Positions 42,008 to 50,594 are shown, numbered from the stretch's first letter. The stretch: 64,000 nt of DNA from Deinococcus cellulosilyticus NBRC 106333 = KACC 11606 (GCF_007990775.1 NZ_BJXB01000006.1:1-64000), one strand, 5' to 3'. A program made the numbers and translations. The notes: generated from the sequence alone by a model not told the origin.

Positions 42008-42823
42008 TCAGGGCCGGATCAGGCGTTCGATCTGCCTCAGTTGCTGCTGGGTGTCCTCCTGAAGTTTCAACATGTGCTGGTACAGGTCGGTGAGTCTGGA
42101 GAGCACATCTCTGGGGGCTTCCCGCTGTCCCCTTGCCTCCTCATACAGACGGAGGGTTTCTGCATCCGGGTCCAGATCCCATTCCTGCAGGGCCGCTTTG
42201 CACCGCTGGTACTGCCGGATGGCCCCTGCCCGGTCCGAGCGCATCAGGTGCACCTGGATCAGGGCCTGGTGGGTGGGTTCGTGAGCCGGTTCAAGGTGCA
42301 ATATTCTGGTGCCGAACATCAGGGCATCTTCTGCCAGCCCAGCCTGGAGGGCGTATCCCAGGGTTTTTTCCAGCAAACTCAGCCAGAGGTGGTGGTGCCT
42401 TTCCCGTTCAAACCAGCACCATTCATCTTCCCAGCCAGACAGCAGTTCACCTTGCACATGATTCAGGTGTGTTTTGACTTTCAGGTAGTTTTCTTCATTG
42501 ATGGGTTGCTGGTACAGCCATTTCATTTCCCACACGTCGATGTCACAAGAAAGGGGGTGCTGAAAAACCAGACGCTCTCCCTGGGACTCCAGCAGGCCTG
42601 GGATGACCTTGTTGACCTGATGCAGGGCTTTTCGGAGGTATCCCCGGCGAATTTCGGTTGGGGATTCCCCCCACAGTGCCGCCGCCACCGCTTCCCGTTC
42701 AAGCTGGCGGTCTGCGTTGAGGATCACGTAGGCGAGGAGGCACTGGGCTTTGCGGCTTTCGGGGGTGCAGGAATTCGGAACAATGGTGTAAGACCCCATC
42801 AGTTTGACCTGAATGTCTGGCAT
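42008..42823 (-). CDS. BTAD (SARP-like) transcriptional regulator
   Basis: This is a 271-residue activator. ATG 42823 has AAAGGAC seven bases upstream; an ATG at 42829 is less well placed. Residues 1-95 form an OmpR-type winged helix with the SARP order (MPDIQVKLMGSYTIVPNSCTPESRKAQCLLAYVILNADRQLEREAVAAALWGESPTEIRRGYLRKALHQVNKVIPGL). Residues about 100-250 form the bacterial transcriptional activation (BTAD) domain with TPR-like helices (PAHEPTHQALIQVHLMRSDRAGAIRQYQRCKAAL). SARPs bind direct repeats with an 11-bp period, exactly the arrangement seen before the eCIS operon at 15241. There is no ligand-binding or ATPase domain. Target genes are inferred. Confidence 0.9.
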   Translation of the reverse strand: MPDIQVKLMGSYTIVPNSCTPESRKAQCLLAYVILNADRQLEREAVAAALWGESPTEIRRGYLRKALHQVNKVIPGLLESQGERLVFQHPLSCDIDVWEMKWLYQQPINEENYLKVKTHLNHVQGELLSGWEDEWCWFERERHHHLWLSLLEKTLGYALQAGLAEDALMFGTRILHLEPAHEPTHQALIQVHLMRSDRAGAIRQYQRCKAALQEWDLDPDAETLRLYEEARGQREAPRDVLSRLTDLYQHMLKLQEDTQQQLRQIERLIRP

Positions 42824-43043
42824 GATCATGTCCTTTGAAAAAAAAGTGGCGGGGCAGGAAGCTGTGTGTTTTCAGTCTATGCACAATTGGCCCCTCAGGT
42901 TGTGATGACCGGAAGCTGGGGGGTAGGGGAATTCACGGAGAGAGACCGTGTGAAATCCTCCATTGTCTTCTGCGTGGTTTTCCAGTTGCTGCACCCGATC
43001 AAAACCCACTGTGACCAGCAATGGACTGTGCAGATTGGTGTGT

Positions 43044-43049
43044 TATGGT
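43044..43049 (+). promoter_or_regulatory. Extended -10 box for a leaderless MBL-fold transcript
   Basis: TGT-TATGGT followed by seven bases and ATG 43057 fits an extended -10 with a leaderless start. This supports 43057 over the upstream in-frame ATG at 43021. Confidence 0.55.
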
Positions 43050-43056
43050 GTGGCAC

Positions 43057-43893
43057 ATGTGGCTCAAAACAAGAAAGATCGGCACGGTCCAGGTGACCTC
43101 CCTGACCGATGGACAATTCAGACTGGATGGTGGGGCCATGTTTGGCACGGTCCCCAAAGTGCTCTGGAACAAGCTGACCCCTGCAGATGAACTCAATCGC
43201 ATTGCCCTGCGCATCAACCCACTGCTTGTTCAGATGCATGGGAAAAACATCCTCATTGAAACCGGCATGTGGGAAGGAGACGCCAAATTCCAGAGCATGT
43301 TTGACCTTCGGCGCGATAGCACCGTGTTTGATGGTCTGAAAGCCGTGGGTCTGGACCGCACCGACATTGATCTGGTCATCAACACCCACCTGCATTTCGA
43401 TCATGCCGGGCGCAATGTTCTGGAGGGTGTTCCTGCCTTCCCCCATGCAAGGTACGTGGTGCAGAAACAGGAACTTGAAGATGCCCACCACCGACATGAG
43501 CGCAACCGAGCCTCTTACTACACCGAGCAGTATGTGGAACCCATTGAGCAGGCAGGCCTTTTTGATGTGGTTGATGGTGACACAGAACTGATGTCCGGTT
43601 TGCGTGTGGTCCAGATTCCTGGTCACAATCTGGGCCAGCAGGCGGTGATTCTGGAATCGGAAGGGGAGATGCTGGTGTACACAGCAGACCTGCTCCCCAC
43701 GCTGGTTCATGCTCCCTACCCTTACGTGATGGGTTATGACCTGTATCCCGTGACCACGCTGGAAACCCGCAAAAAATTCTTCCCCGAGTGGTTTGAAAAG
43801 AAAGCCATCCTGGCCCCACCCCATGATCCAGACCATGCCTTTGGTCGTCTGACCCGGAATCCAAAAGGTGGATTTCTGGCTGAGCCCACTTGA
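43057..43893 (+). CDS. Metallo-beta-lactamase-fold hydrolase
   Basis: This is a zinc-dependent hydrolase of 278 residues. NTHLHFDHAGRN is the HxHxDH metal motif. A further histidine lies in PHARYVVQKQ, another in IPGHNLGQQA, an aspartate in VYTADLLPT, and a last histidine in PPHDPDHAFGRL, so all usual ligands can be accounted for. No signal peptide is seen. The N-terminal MFGTVPKVLWNKLTPADELNRIALRINPLLVQ is the common start of lactonase- or YcbL/MBL-type enzymes in this genus, where the substrate is unresolved. A convergent hairpin follows at 43915. The gene stands alone with its own leaderless promoter. Confidence 0.9.
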   Translation: MWLKTRKIGTVQVTSLTDGQFRLDGGAMFGTVPKVLWNKLTPADELNRIALRINPLLVQMHGKNILIETGMWEGDAKFQSMFDLRRDSTVFDGLKAVGLDRTDIDLVINTHLHFDHAGRNVLEGVPAFPHARYVVQKQELEDAHHRHERNRASYYTEQYVEPIEQAGLFDVVDGDTELMSGLRVVQIPGHNLGQQAVILESEGEMLVYTADLLPTLVHAPYPYVMGYDLYPVTTLETRKKFFPEWFEKKAILAPPHDPDHAFGRLTRNPKGGFLAEPT

Positions 43894-43914
43894 GGTCGAA
43901 GGGATCAAAAGGAT

Positions 43915-43943
43915 GCAGGGGTGGGCCGCTGGCTCACCCCTGC
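43915..43943. terminator. Long hairpin between MBL and GH43 genes (REP-like, bidirectional terminator?)
   Basis: GCAGGGGTGGGCC-GCT-GGCTCACCCCTGC is a 13-bp stem with one G-T pair and a 3-nt loop, lying between two convergent genes. There is no U-run, so termination may be weak. The core matches the element at 19065 (GGGCGGGCC-GAC-GGCTCGCCC), including the position of the G-T pair. Confidence 0.65.
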
Positions 43944-43967
43944 ACCTGTTGGATTTTGACCGGGGTT

Positions 43968-45785
43968 TTATTTCAACTGGTACGTCCGCACGTAATCGAA
44001 GTTTGCGATCCAGTGCTGGTTGCCATCGGTGGTGCCCATCGCAACCAGACCGATGCGGGCGTTTCCTCCGAGGGTGTGTTCCCAGGTGCCACCACGGGTC
44101 CAGTTCACACCATCCAGGCTGGTGAATCCGGTGTACAGGTCATGCCCACCCTCCGTGTGTTTCACAATGCGCAGGTAGGTGTACTGGTCTGCTCTGCTGG
44201 GAGGTCCCATCACCAGGTTTCCATATCTGGGGAAGTTGGCTGGAACGTTGCCCACTTCTTTTGCAAATTCAATCTGGCGGGTTTCCCAGTTGGAAAAGTG
44301 CACCAGTTTCACGAAGTTGTTGTCGTCGCTGAAGACCACCAGGCCAGCCTGGGTGTAATTGAAGCAGCATCCATCAGCAGGGAAGTTGATTTTGACTTTT
44401 GTTTCCACCACGTAGTTGCCCGTGGGTGCTGCTTTGCTCAGGATGGCGGCATTGTTGCTGTCCGTGTGGAGGTCCGCATGCTGGACATTCATGCGCAGCG
44501 TGCCATTTTCAATGCCAAACTCTGCAGCTGCAGGTTCACGGGTCCAGCTCCAGCCTGCAAGGTTTCCAGCAAATTCATCTGTTGCGGCAGCAATGGCAGC
44601 ACCGCTGTCCAGGGGCTTCACCCACTCTGGCTGGTAGTGGTTTTTCTGGCCTTTCTGGGCTGCCGGAGCAGGCATTTTCTCGTCAGAGGGGCCATTGCCT
44701 CCACGCACCACGGGCCAGCCATTTGCCCAGTCCACAGGGTCCATCAGGACTGGTCTGCGGGTGAAATTGTCGGTGTTCAGGAAAGGTGTTTCCTGATCCA
44801 CCCCGTGGTACACCGTCCAGTCCTGCCCACTGGCATCGGTGAAGATGGCGTTGTGCCCGACCCCCACCCAGCGGTTGCCGTTCTGGGCCAGGAAGGGGGT
44901 TCCTCCCACGTTCGTTGCGTTCAGGTCAACCCCGCTCTGGTCCACAAAAGGTCCGGTGGGGCTCTTGGAGCGTCCCACGAACAGGCTGTACCCGGTCAAA
45001 GGTCCATTGCAGCAGGCAGATGCAGAAGCAATCAGGTAGTAGTACTCGCCCTTTTTGACCACCTGTGCCCCTTCATAGCGGTTGGCAATGGCAATTTCCT
45101 TCTGGCTGGTTTTGTCTGAAGTCAGGCCATCCGCAGAGAGCTTGCGCACAGAAAGTCCACCGAAGTAGCTGCCGTAGTAGATCCACAGCTGTCCTGCATC
45201 ATCCCGGATCACATCTGGATCAAAGGTCCAGCGCTTGTCGTTCTCGCAGCAGTTGGGTGGACGGTCTGGTTCCACCACGGGTTTTCCGCTGTCCACCCAG
45301 GGGCCAAGTGGGTTGTCACTGGTGGCCACCCCGATGGCACTTCCGCCTGCCACGGTGTCACTTGCTGTGTAGTACAGCATGTACTTGCCGTTGATGTACT
45401 CGATGTCAGGGGCCCACAGTCCTGCGTCGCTTTTTACCCAGTCGGGTTTGGCCTGGAAGGCGTCTCCCTTGTAAGTCCAGTTGACCAGATCGTCAGACAC
45501 CAGAATGGGAATCTGGTGGAAATTGAATCCCCCCTGGTCATTGCGGTCGGTGCTGTTGAGGGGATCGGTGGTGCAGAAGATGTACCACTTGCTGTCTCCC
45601 GCTTTCTGGCCCTGAATGATGGCAGGGTCAGCGCAGGTGTCGACGGTCTTGCCATTGCCAATCTCGACTTTGAGCGGATTCTGGTAGGTCAGAGAGGGCT
45701 CAACTCTGGGCGGATTGCAGGCGCTCAGGACCGTCAGGCACATGACGGCCAGAACACCCAGCGGTTTGAACTGGGGGTTGGACAT
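43968..45785 (-). CDS. Secreted GH43 arabinanase-like lipoprotein
   Basis: This is an exported endo-arabinanase-type enzyme of 605 residues. ATG 45785 has CAGGAGTCAATT upstream. The signal peptide ends in the lipobox LSAC, so Cys23 should be lipidated. The catalytic region is GH43, with D53 in CADPAII as the base, D189 in TFDPDVI, and E238 in RYEGAQVV as the acid. A conserved CxN...NCC stretch lies near the active site. From about residue 400 a C-terminal concanavalin/LamG-like domain (DUF1349 type) carries GCCFNYTQAGLVVFSDDNNFVKL and WIANFDYVRTYQLK. It should degrade arabinan or arabinoxylan outside the cell. Its promoter contains an operator-like motif shared with the regulator region. Confidence 0.92.
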   Translation of the reverse strand: MSNPQFKPLGVLAVMCLTVLSACNPPRVEPSLTYQNPLKVEIGNGKTVDTCADPAIIQGQKAGDSKWYIFCTTDPLNSTDRNDQGGFNFHQIPILVSDDLVNWTYKGDAFQAKPDWVKSDAGLWAPDIEYINGKYMLYYTASDTVAGGSAIGVATSDNPLGPWVDSGKPVVEPDRPPNCCENDKRWTFDPDVIRDDAGQLWIYYGSYFGGLSVRKLSADGLTSDKTSQKEIAIANRYEGAQVVKKGEYYYLIASASACCNGPLTGYSLFVGRSKSPTGPFVDQSGVDLNATNVGGTPFLAQNGNRWVGVGHNAIFTDASGQDWTVYHGVDQETPFLNTDNFTRRPVLMDPVDWANGWPVVRGGNGPSDEKMPAPAAQKGQKNHYQPEWVKPLDSGAAIAAATDEFAGNLAGWSWTREPAAAEFGIENGTLRMNVQHADLHTDSNNAAILSKAAPTGNYVVETKVKINFPADGCCFNYTQAGLVVFSDDNNFVKLVHFSNWETRQIEFAKEVGNVPANFPRYGNLVMGPPSRADQYTYLRIVKHTEGGHDLYTGFTSLDGVNWTRGGTWEHTLGGNARIGLVAMGTTDGNQHWIANFDYVRTYQLK

Positions 45786-46142
45786 AATTGACTCCTGTGA
45801 TGAAAAGACCTGCCCACCGAAGACCCGGGGACGATGGGCTTCAGCAGGGGGATCTGTGGGCAGGGTGAGAAGGGCTGCAGTGGCAACAGAAAAGGAGCCA
45901 GATGGGGCATCTGGTTGGAATGGGCGTGTCTTCCTGCAGTTGATGCCTTTATAGCAAAAATATTTGTTATATGTCAAATGAGCGAGGGTGGGGCGTTTGA
46001 GGGCTCTGTCCCGTCACTGATGGGCTGCAATCAGTCCAGAACGATGGAAAGACCACCAGCCTCTGGCATGGTGGCCCCAACAAACCCACCAAATTGCATC
46101 TATCACAGCACGAGAGTGGTGTGAATTCTCACCAGAATTTTC
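45786..46142. other. Gap between GH43 lipoprotein gene and the terminator of the regulator gene
   Basis: This gap of about 360 bases holds the 5' leader (about 155 bases) and promoter of the GH43 gene. Upstream of the promoter there is little except a small hairpin (AATTCT-CACC-AGAATT) near 46123-46138 before the A-rich terminator. No open reading frame with a start signal was found. Confidence 0.7.
45948..45977 (-). promoter_or_regulatory. GH43 promoter with operator motif in the spacer
   Basis: On the minus strand, -35 TTGACA (45972-45977) and -10 TATAAA (45948-45953) are separated by 18 bp. The spacer contains the minus-strand copy of CAAA-AATA-TTTG (plus-strand 45954-45969, GCAAAAATATTTGTTA), an inverted repeat also seen near the regulator. 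A repressor bound there would block RNA polymerase. Confidence 0.75.
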
Positions 46143-46175
46143 AAAAAAAGAAACGAGAGGACGGCGAATCCTCCC
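46143..46175 (-). terminator. Intrinsic terminator of the ArsR-type regulator gene
   Basis: On the minus strand the stem GGGAGGA/TCCTCTC (7 bp, one G-T) with a 7-nt loop is followed by a U-rich run (complement of AAAAAAAGAAA at 46143-46153). It lies just after the regulator stop. Confidence 0.8.
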
Positions 46176-46196
46176 GTTTCACAAAAAAACTTGTGG

Positions 46197-47159
46197 TTAT
46201 CGAACCTTCACCCTTGGGCGGTCCTGGGGAAAGCGGTAGGCCATGCGCATCACCAGATCCTGCTCGTAATTCCCGAATTTTCTTCCGAACAGGTTGACCC
46301 CGCCTTTGTGCCGGGCATCGTCTTTCACGCCAATTTTGACCTTGATGTGGTTCCGTGAGCCCAGGTTCAGGTCTTCAAGGGTCACACCAGAGAGTTTCTC
46401 ACCATCAATGAAACTCCCCTCGTCGGTGACCTGCCAGTGTTTGAGCAGGCCATACATGGTCTGGTCTTCCAGCCACCAGGCGGGGGTCAGCCTGCCCCGG
46501 GTACCCCCAAAGTCTCCCGGGCAGGTCCAGGTGCCGACCTCGATGTCATTGAGCCACAAGGTGATGTCAGAAGGCCAGTCTGGATCATACTGGGGCGCTT
46601 CGGAGCAGATTTCCATGGAGAGCACCAGGGACTGGGCCACCGATCCATAAGGCAGGTTGTTTGGGAAAGCATACTCCACGAAACCCTGACCAAACCACAG
46701 AATCTGGGCATACACATGATCGGGCTCGAAAAAACTTCTGGGATCATCGAACATCCCGATGATCTTGCTTTCGCTGGCAAGACCACAGGTCGGTTTGATG
46801 TCAAAGTTACGGTAATTTCCGATGGGCATTGAGACAGTAACAGTATCGGTTTCGGCTTCAACGTTCGCCCCGGGCAGTTTCAGGATGATCTCGTCGTATT
46901 TTTTGGCGCAGAGCTTCTGGGAACCTCTGGAACCCGGTTCGTACTGCACGCTGATCAGTCCGGCTTCCTGCAACTGGTTCAGGTTGAAGTTCACCGTGGA
47001 ATGGGGGAGCCCCATGGTTTCAGCAAGTTCACTGATGTTCATGGGGTTGTGGGAGAGCAAGCTGAGGATCAGCAGGCGGGTGTCTGAAGCCAGGGCTTTG
47101 AGGACGTGCAGAGAGGAGTCTCCATCGATGTACAGGACGCGGTTTCCAGAAATGCCCAT
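46197..47159 (-). CDS. Winged-helix (ArsR-type) regulator fused to a beta-rich sensor domain
   Basis: This is a 320-residue regulator from ATG 47159 (CAAAGGAGCATTT upstream). Residues 1-100 are an ArsR/HTH_20 winged helix (LASDTRLLILSLLSHNPMNISELAETMGLPHSTVNFNLNQLQEAGLIS). Residues about 110-320 form a large domain with many W, F and Y in beta-strand-like segments (ITLWLNDIEVGTWTCPGDFGG, RGRLTPAWWLEDQT, NHIKVKIGVKDDAR), suggestive of a jelly-roll or galactose-binding-like fold. It diverges from the GH2-led operon and should sense sugar breakdown products. It probably binds the recurring CRAA(A)ATA-YTYG motif nearby. Fusions of this type recur next to glycoside hydrolase genes in Gram-positive bacteria. 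Confidence 0.85.
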   Translation of the reverse strand: MGISGNRVLYIDGDSSLHVLKALASDTRLLILSLLSHNPMNISELAETMGLPHSTVNFNLNQLQEAGLISVQYEPGSRGSQKLCAKKYDEIILKLPGANVEAETDTVTVSMPIGNYRNFDIKPTCGLASESKIIGMFDDPRSFFEPDHVYAQILWFGQGFVEYAFPNNLPYGSVAQSLVLSMEICSEAPQYDPDWPSDITLWLNDIEVGTWTCPGDFGGTRGRLTPAWWLEDQTMYGLLKHWQVTDEGSFIDGEKLSGVTLEDLNLGSRNHIKVKIGVKDDARHKGGVNLFGRKFGNYEQDLVMRMAYRFPQDRPRVKVR

Positions 47160-47190
47160 AAATGCTCCTTTGCCGGAGGGGATAGATCTG

Positions 47191-47240
47191 ATTCTAACAA
47201 CTTCAATTCTGATTTTGCAACATTGCGAAAATACTTGTTG
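47191..47240 (-). promoter_or_regulatory. Promoter of the regulator gene with upstream operator copy
   Basis: Minus strand: TTGCAA (47215-47220), 18-bp spacer, TAGAAT (47191-47196). A copy of the operator motif, GCGAAAATACTTGTTG (47225-47240), lies immediately upstream of the -35. This implies autoregulation. Confidence 0.7.
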
Positions 47241-47257
47241 ATGGGCCATCTGCACAG

Positions 47258-47272
47258 GCGAAATATTCGTTG
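47258..47272. promoter_or_regulatory. Second operator copy in the divergent region
   Basis: GCGAAATATTCGTTG contains the perfect inverted repeat CGAA-ATA-TTCG. It lies midway between the divergent regulator and GH2 promoters. Confidence 0.6.
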
Positions 47273-47316
47273 TGTGACCGAGCAAAGTTCTAAAGATCGG
47301 CAGATCGCAAAAGATA

Positions 47317-47346
47317 TTGACAAGAAATAAAAAAAGTTGTTAGTAT
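47317..47346 (+). promoter_or_regulatory. Promoter of the GH2-led operon
   Basis: TTGACA (47317-47322), 18-bp spacer, TAGTAT (47341-47346), giving a leader of about 45 bases before ATG 47399. The -35 is overlapped on its left by GCAAAAGATATTGAC, a degenerate copy of the operator motif. Confidence 0.75.
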
Positions 47347-47398
47347 TGAGGGGCAAAAGAAAACCTTCCTTCACGCTTCCCGATCAGCAGGTGTAACC

Positions 47399-49252
47399 AT
47401 GTCTCTAGATGCACTACACCCCAGACCGCAGCTTCAACGCGGCTCCTGGGTGTCATTGGACGGATGGTGGCAGTTCAGCGCGGACCCCGGGCTGGAGCAT
47501 TGTCATCCCAAAACAGTCGAATTTTCTCAAAACATTCTGGTGCCCTACGCCCCTGAGTCTCCACGCAGTGGCATCCAGGACGAAACCCCCCACCACAGCG
47601 TCTGGTACAGGACACACCTGACCCTGGACAGCACCCTCATCCCCGGACCTGCAGAACGCCTGATTCTGCATTTCGGAGCCGTGGACCATGAGGCCCGCAT
47701 CTGGATCAATGGCGAGTTTGTCGGAGAGCACATCGGTGGCTACACCCCATTCTCACTGGACATCACCGAGCACGCCTCAGCCGAGATGCTGGACATTGCT
47801 GTGCAGGCCAAAGACCACCCGCAGGACATGTCCCTTCCCAGGGGCAAACAGGACTGGCTCAGAGAATCCCACTCCATCTGGTACCCCAGAACCACCGGGA
47901 TCTGGAGAACCGTCTGGCTCGAAAAAGCACCTGCCCAGCGCATCGAAAAGATCCACTGGACCCCCAGCGTTGAACGCTTCCAGATCACATACCGGGTGGT
48001 GCTCAGCAAACCAGGAGCCGCAAGACTCCGTGTCCGGCTTTACCTGCGTGGCGAACTGATTGCAGAAGACACCAGTCTGGTGAAATCCACCGACCTGAAG
48101 CGCACCATCTGCCTCTCTGATCCTGGCATCGACGATGTCCGCGACGATTACATGTGGAGCCCCGAGCACCCCCAGCTGATCGATGCGGAGCTTGCCCTGC
48201 TCGACGAAAACGGCAACGTTCTGGACGAAGTCACCTCTTACACCGCCCTGCGCAGCGTGGAAGCCAGGGACAACCTGTTCTACCTCAATGGCCGTCCTTA
48301 TTACCTGCGTCTGGTGCTTGATCAGGGCTACTGGACCCAGGGGCACGCCACCGCCAGCCCTGAAGAACTGCGCCGGGATGTGGAGCTCACCAAACAACTC
48401 GGCTTCAATGGGGTGCGCAAGCACCAGAAGATCGAAGATCCCCGTTTCCTGTACCACGCAGACAGAATGGGCCTGCTGGTCTGGACCGAGATGCCCAGCC
48501 CCTACGCCTTCACGCCCGAAGCCATTGACCGGGTCACCCGTGAATGGCTCAGGGTCATCGACAGAGATTATTCTCATCCCTGTGTGGTAGCCTGGGTCAC
48601 CTTCAATGAATCCTGGGGCGTGCCCGACCTGCCCCTCATCGACGAACAACGCCAGTTCGTGAAGGCCCTCTATCACCTGACCCACGCCTTTGACCCCACC
48701 CGACCCGTGATCGGCAACGATGGCTGGGAGCATGTCGTCACCGACATCTTCTCGATCCACGATTACGAGGCCAGAACCGAGGTCATTGAGCGAAACTACG
48801 CAGACCCCCAGATCCTGCAGACCTTCATGCCTGGACGCAGGAAGCTGCTGGTGGGAGACGCAAAAGTCACCGATCAGCCTTACATGCTCACGGAGTTTGG
48901 CGGCATCGCCTACACCGAGACCCCCCAGAAAGGCTGGGGTTACAGCACCGCCCAGAGCAGCGAAGACTTCATTGAGCGCTACGAGAAACTGCTGGCCGCC
49001 GTGCATGACAGCCCGGTGCTCTCCGGGTTCTGCTACACCCAGCTCACAGACACCTTCCAGGAAATCAACGGTGTGCTGGACATGGACCGTCGTCCCAAGG
49101 CCCCCATCGAGCGTTTTGCGAAGGCCAACAAAGGCAACAAGATGGTCCACGCGGACCCCAACCCCCTGCAATATTCCCCCAGATGGCTGAAAAAACAGCC
49201 CCAGACCGAATCCGCAACTTCCCAGGCCCGTTCCGATTCCCCTCTCGTCTGA
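47399..49252 (+). CDS. Glycoside hydrolase family 2 beta-glycosidase
   Basis: This is a cytoplasmic enzyme of 617 residues with no signal peptide. The N-terminal jelly-roll (HSVWYRTHLTL, LHFGAVDHEARIWINGEFVGEHIGGYTPFSLDIT) and the Ig-like linker are followed by the TIM-barrel. The catalytic acid/base is in WVTFNESWG (E404), and the nucleophile in LTEFGGIAY (E499). The long GFNGVRKHQKIEDPRFLYHADRMGLLVWTEMPS stretch is typical of GH2. Substrate could be a beta-galactoside, beta-arabinoside or other plant oligosaccharide; the motif does not decide. As first gene of the operon it would act on sugars imported by the following ABC transporter. Confidence 0.93.
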   Translation: MSLDALHPRPQLQRGSWVSLDGWWQFSADPGLEHCHPKTVEFSQNILVPYAPESPRSGIQDETPHHSVWYRTHLTLDSTLIPGPAERLILHFGAVDHEARIWINGEFVGEHIGGYTPFSLDITEHASAEMLDIAVQAKDHPQDMSLPRGKQDWLRESHSIWYPRTTGIWRTVWLEKAPAQRIEKIHWTPSVERFQITYRVVLSKPGAARLRVRLYLRGELIAEDTSLVKSTDLKRTICLSDPGIDDVRDDYMWSPEHPQLIDAELALLDENGNVLDEVTSYTALRSVEARDNLFYLNGRPYYLRLVLDQGYWTQGHATASPEELRRDVELTKQLGFNGVRKHQKIEDPRFLYHADRMGLLVWTEMPSPYAFTPEAIDRVTREWLRVIDRDYSHPCVVAWVTFNESWGVPDLPLIDEQRQFVKALYHLTHAFDPTRPVIGNDGWEHVVTDIFSIHDYEARTEVIERNYADPQILQTFMPGRRKLLVGDAKVTDQPYMLTEFGGIAYTETPQKGWGYSTAQSSEDFIERYEKLLAAVHDSPVLSGFCYTQLTDTFQEINGVLDMDRRPKAPIERFAKANKGNKMVHADPNPLQYSPRWLKKQPQTESATSQARSDSPLV

Positions 49253-49283
49253 GAGTGTGGAGAAGAAAACAAGGAGGAGAAAG

Positions 49284-50585
49284 ATGAAACTCAAACCCCT
49301 AACCCTGATTCTGGCTGCCGCCGCCGTATCCACCGCCCATGCTGAGTACACTGGCCCCAAAGTGGAAATCACCTACCTGCACGGCTTCACCGGCCCGGAC
49401 CGCCCCATCATGGAGCAACTGGTCAAGAAGTTCAACGACAGCCACCCCAACATTGAAGTGAAAGCCCAGGCCCAGCCCTGGGGCACCACCTGGCAACAGC
49501 TTGCTCCGCTGGTTGCTTCTGGCCGTGCTGCCGACGTGGTGGTCATCAACGAAGACCAGGTCACCGGATTCGTTGCCCGTGGTGCCGTGACCCCCCTGAC
49601 TGCAGCCGACCTCAAAGCAGGTGGCATCAGCAAGGCCAACTTCTACGGCCCCCTGTGGAAAACCGCCGATTACAAAGGCCGCAGCTACGGTGTGCCCATC
49701 CACTCTGTCGCTCTCGCCATGTACTACAACAAGGACCTGATGAAGAAGTACGGCATCACCAAGGTCCCCACCAACCGCGCCGAGTTCCTCGCTGCTGCCA
49801 AGGCCTGCACCGTGGACAAGAACGGCAAGAACCCCGGTGAAGCTGGATTCGACGCCAAAAACCTCAACACCTGGGGTGCGGGTGTGGTCAACGGCTGGAT
49901 GGGCGGCACCATCGCCTACTCCGTGCTGCGCCAGAACGGTGTGAACCTCGTGGACAAGAACCTCAACGCTGCCTTCAACACCGCAGCAGGTCAGGAAGCC
50001 ATCCAGTTTCTGGTGGACCAGGTCGGCAAGTACCAGACCTCTCCTGCCAACGCCACCGAGCAGAGTGAAATCAACGCCTTCCGCCAGGGCAAAGCCTGCT
50101 TCAACTTCAACGGTGTGTGGATGCTCGAACAGTACAAAGGTCAGGCAGGCCTGAACTTCGGCATCGCCCCTTTCCCCCAGCTTGGCACCAAGATGAAAGC
50201 CGCATGGGGCGGATCAAGCCACCTGACCCTGCCCAAACAGCGCGCTGGCTACGACAAGAACAAGCGTCTGGCTGCCCTGGAATTCATCGGGTGGATGACC
50301 AAGCCTGAGCAGAACCTGTTCTGGACCCAGGCCGGTGGCCTCCCCACCCAGGCCAAAGTCGCAGCCGACAAGTCCTACGACAACAACCCCATCAGTGGAC
50401 TCTTTGAAGGCCTCCCCAACGTGTACGCCACCTCTGGCTACCCCTGGGTTGGTCAGGTGCGCGGCGCATGGGACGCTGCTGTTGAAGCGGCCATCCTCGG
50501 CAAGAAGACCGTGAAAGACGCTCTGGAAGACGGCCAGGCCGAAGCCAACAAGCAGATTGAACAGGCACGCAAGTCCCTGCAGTAA
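49284..50585 (+). CDS. Sugar ABC transporter substrate-binding protein
   Basis: This is a secreted binding protein of 433 residues for an oligosaccharide importer. ATG 49284 follows AAGGAGGAGAAAG and begins a signal peptide (MKLKPLTLILAAAAVSTAHA). The mature protein shows EITYLHGFTGPDRPIMEQLVKKFNDSHPNIEVKAQAQPW, the SBP_bac_1 (MalE/UgpB-type) core, and later MLEQYKGQAGLNFGIAPFPQLG and EFIGWMTKPEQN. The high-quality start signal fits a protein needed in excess. It lies 31 bases after the GH2 gene and is followed by a 10-bp hairpin before the permeases, as in many sugar importers. Confidence 0.95.
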   Translation: MKLKPLTLILAAAAVSTAHAEYTGPKVEITYLHGFTGPDRPIMEQLVKKFNDSHPNIEVKAQAQPWGTTWQQLAPLVASGRAADVVVINEDQVTGFVARGAVTPLTAADLKAGGISKANFYGPLWKTADYKGRSYGVPIHSVALAMYYNKDLMKKYGITKVPTNRAEFLAAAKACTVDKNGKNPGEAGFDAKNLNTWGAGVVNGWMGGTIAYSVLRQNGVNLVDKNLNAAFNTAAGQEAIQFLVDQVGKYQTSPANATEQSEINAFRQGKACFNFNGVWMLEQYKGQAGLNFGIAPFPQLGTKMKAAWGGSSHLTLPKQRAGYDKNKRLAALEFIGWMTKPEQNLFWTQAGGLPTQAKVAADKSYDNNPISGLFEGLPNVYATSGYPWVGQVRGAWDAAVEAAILGKKTVKDALEDGQAEANKQIEQARKSLQ

Positions 50586-50594
50586 TCTCCTCCC

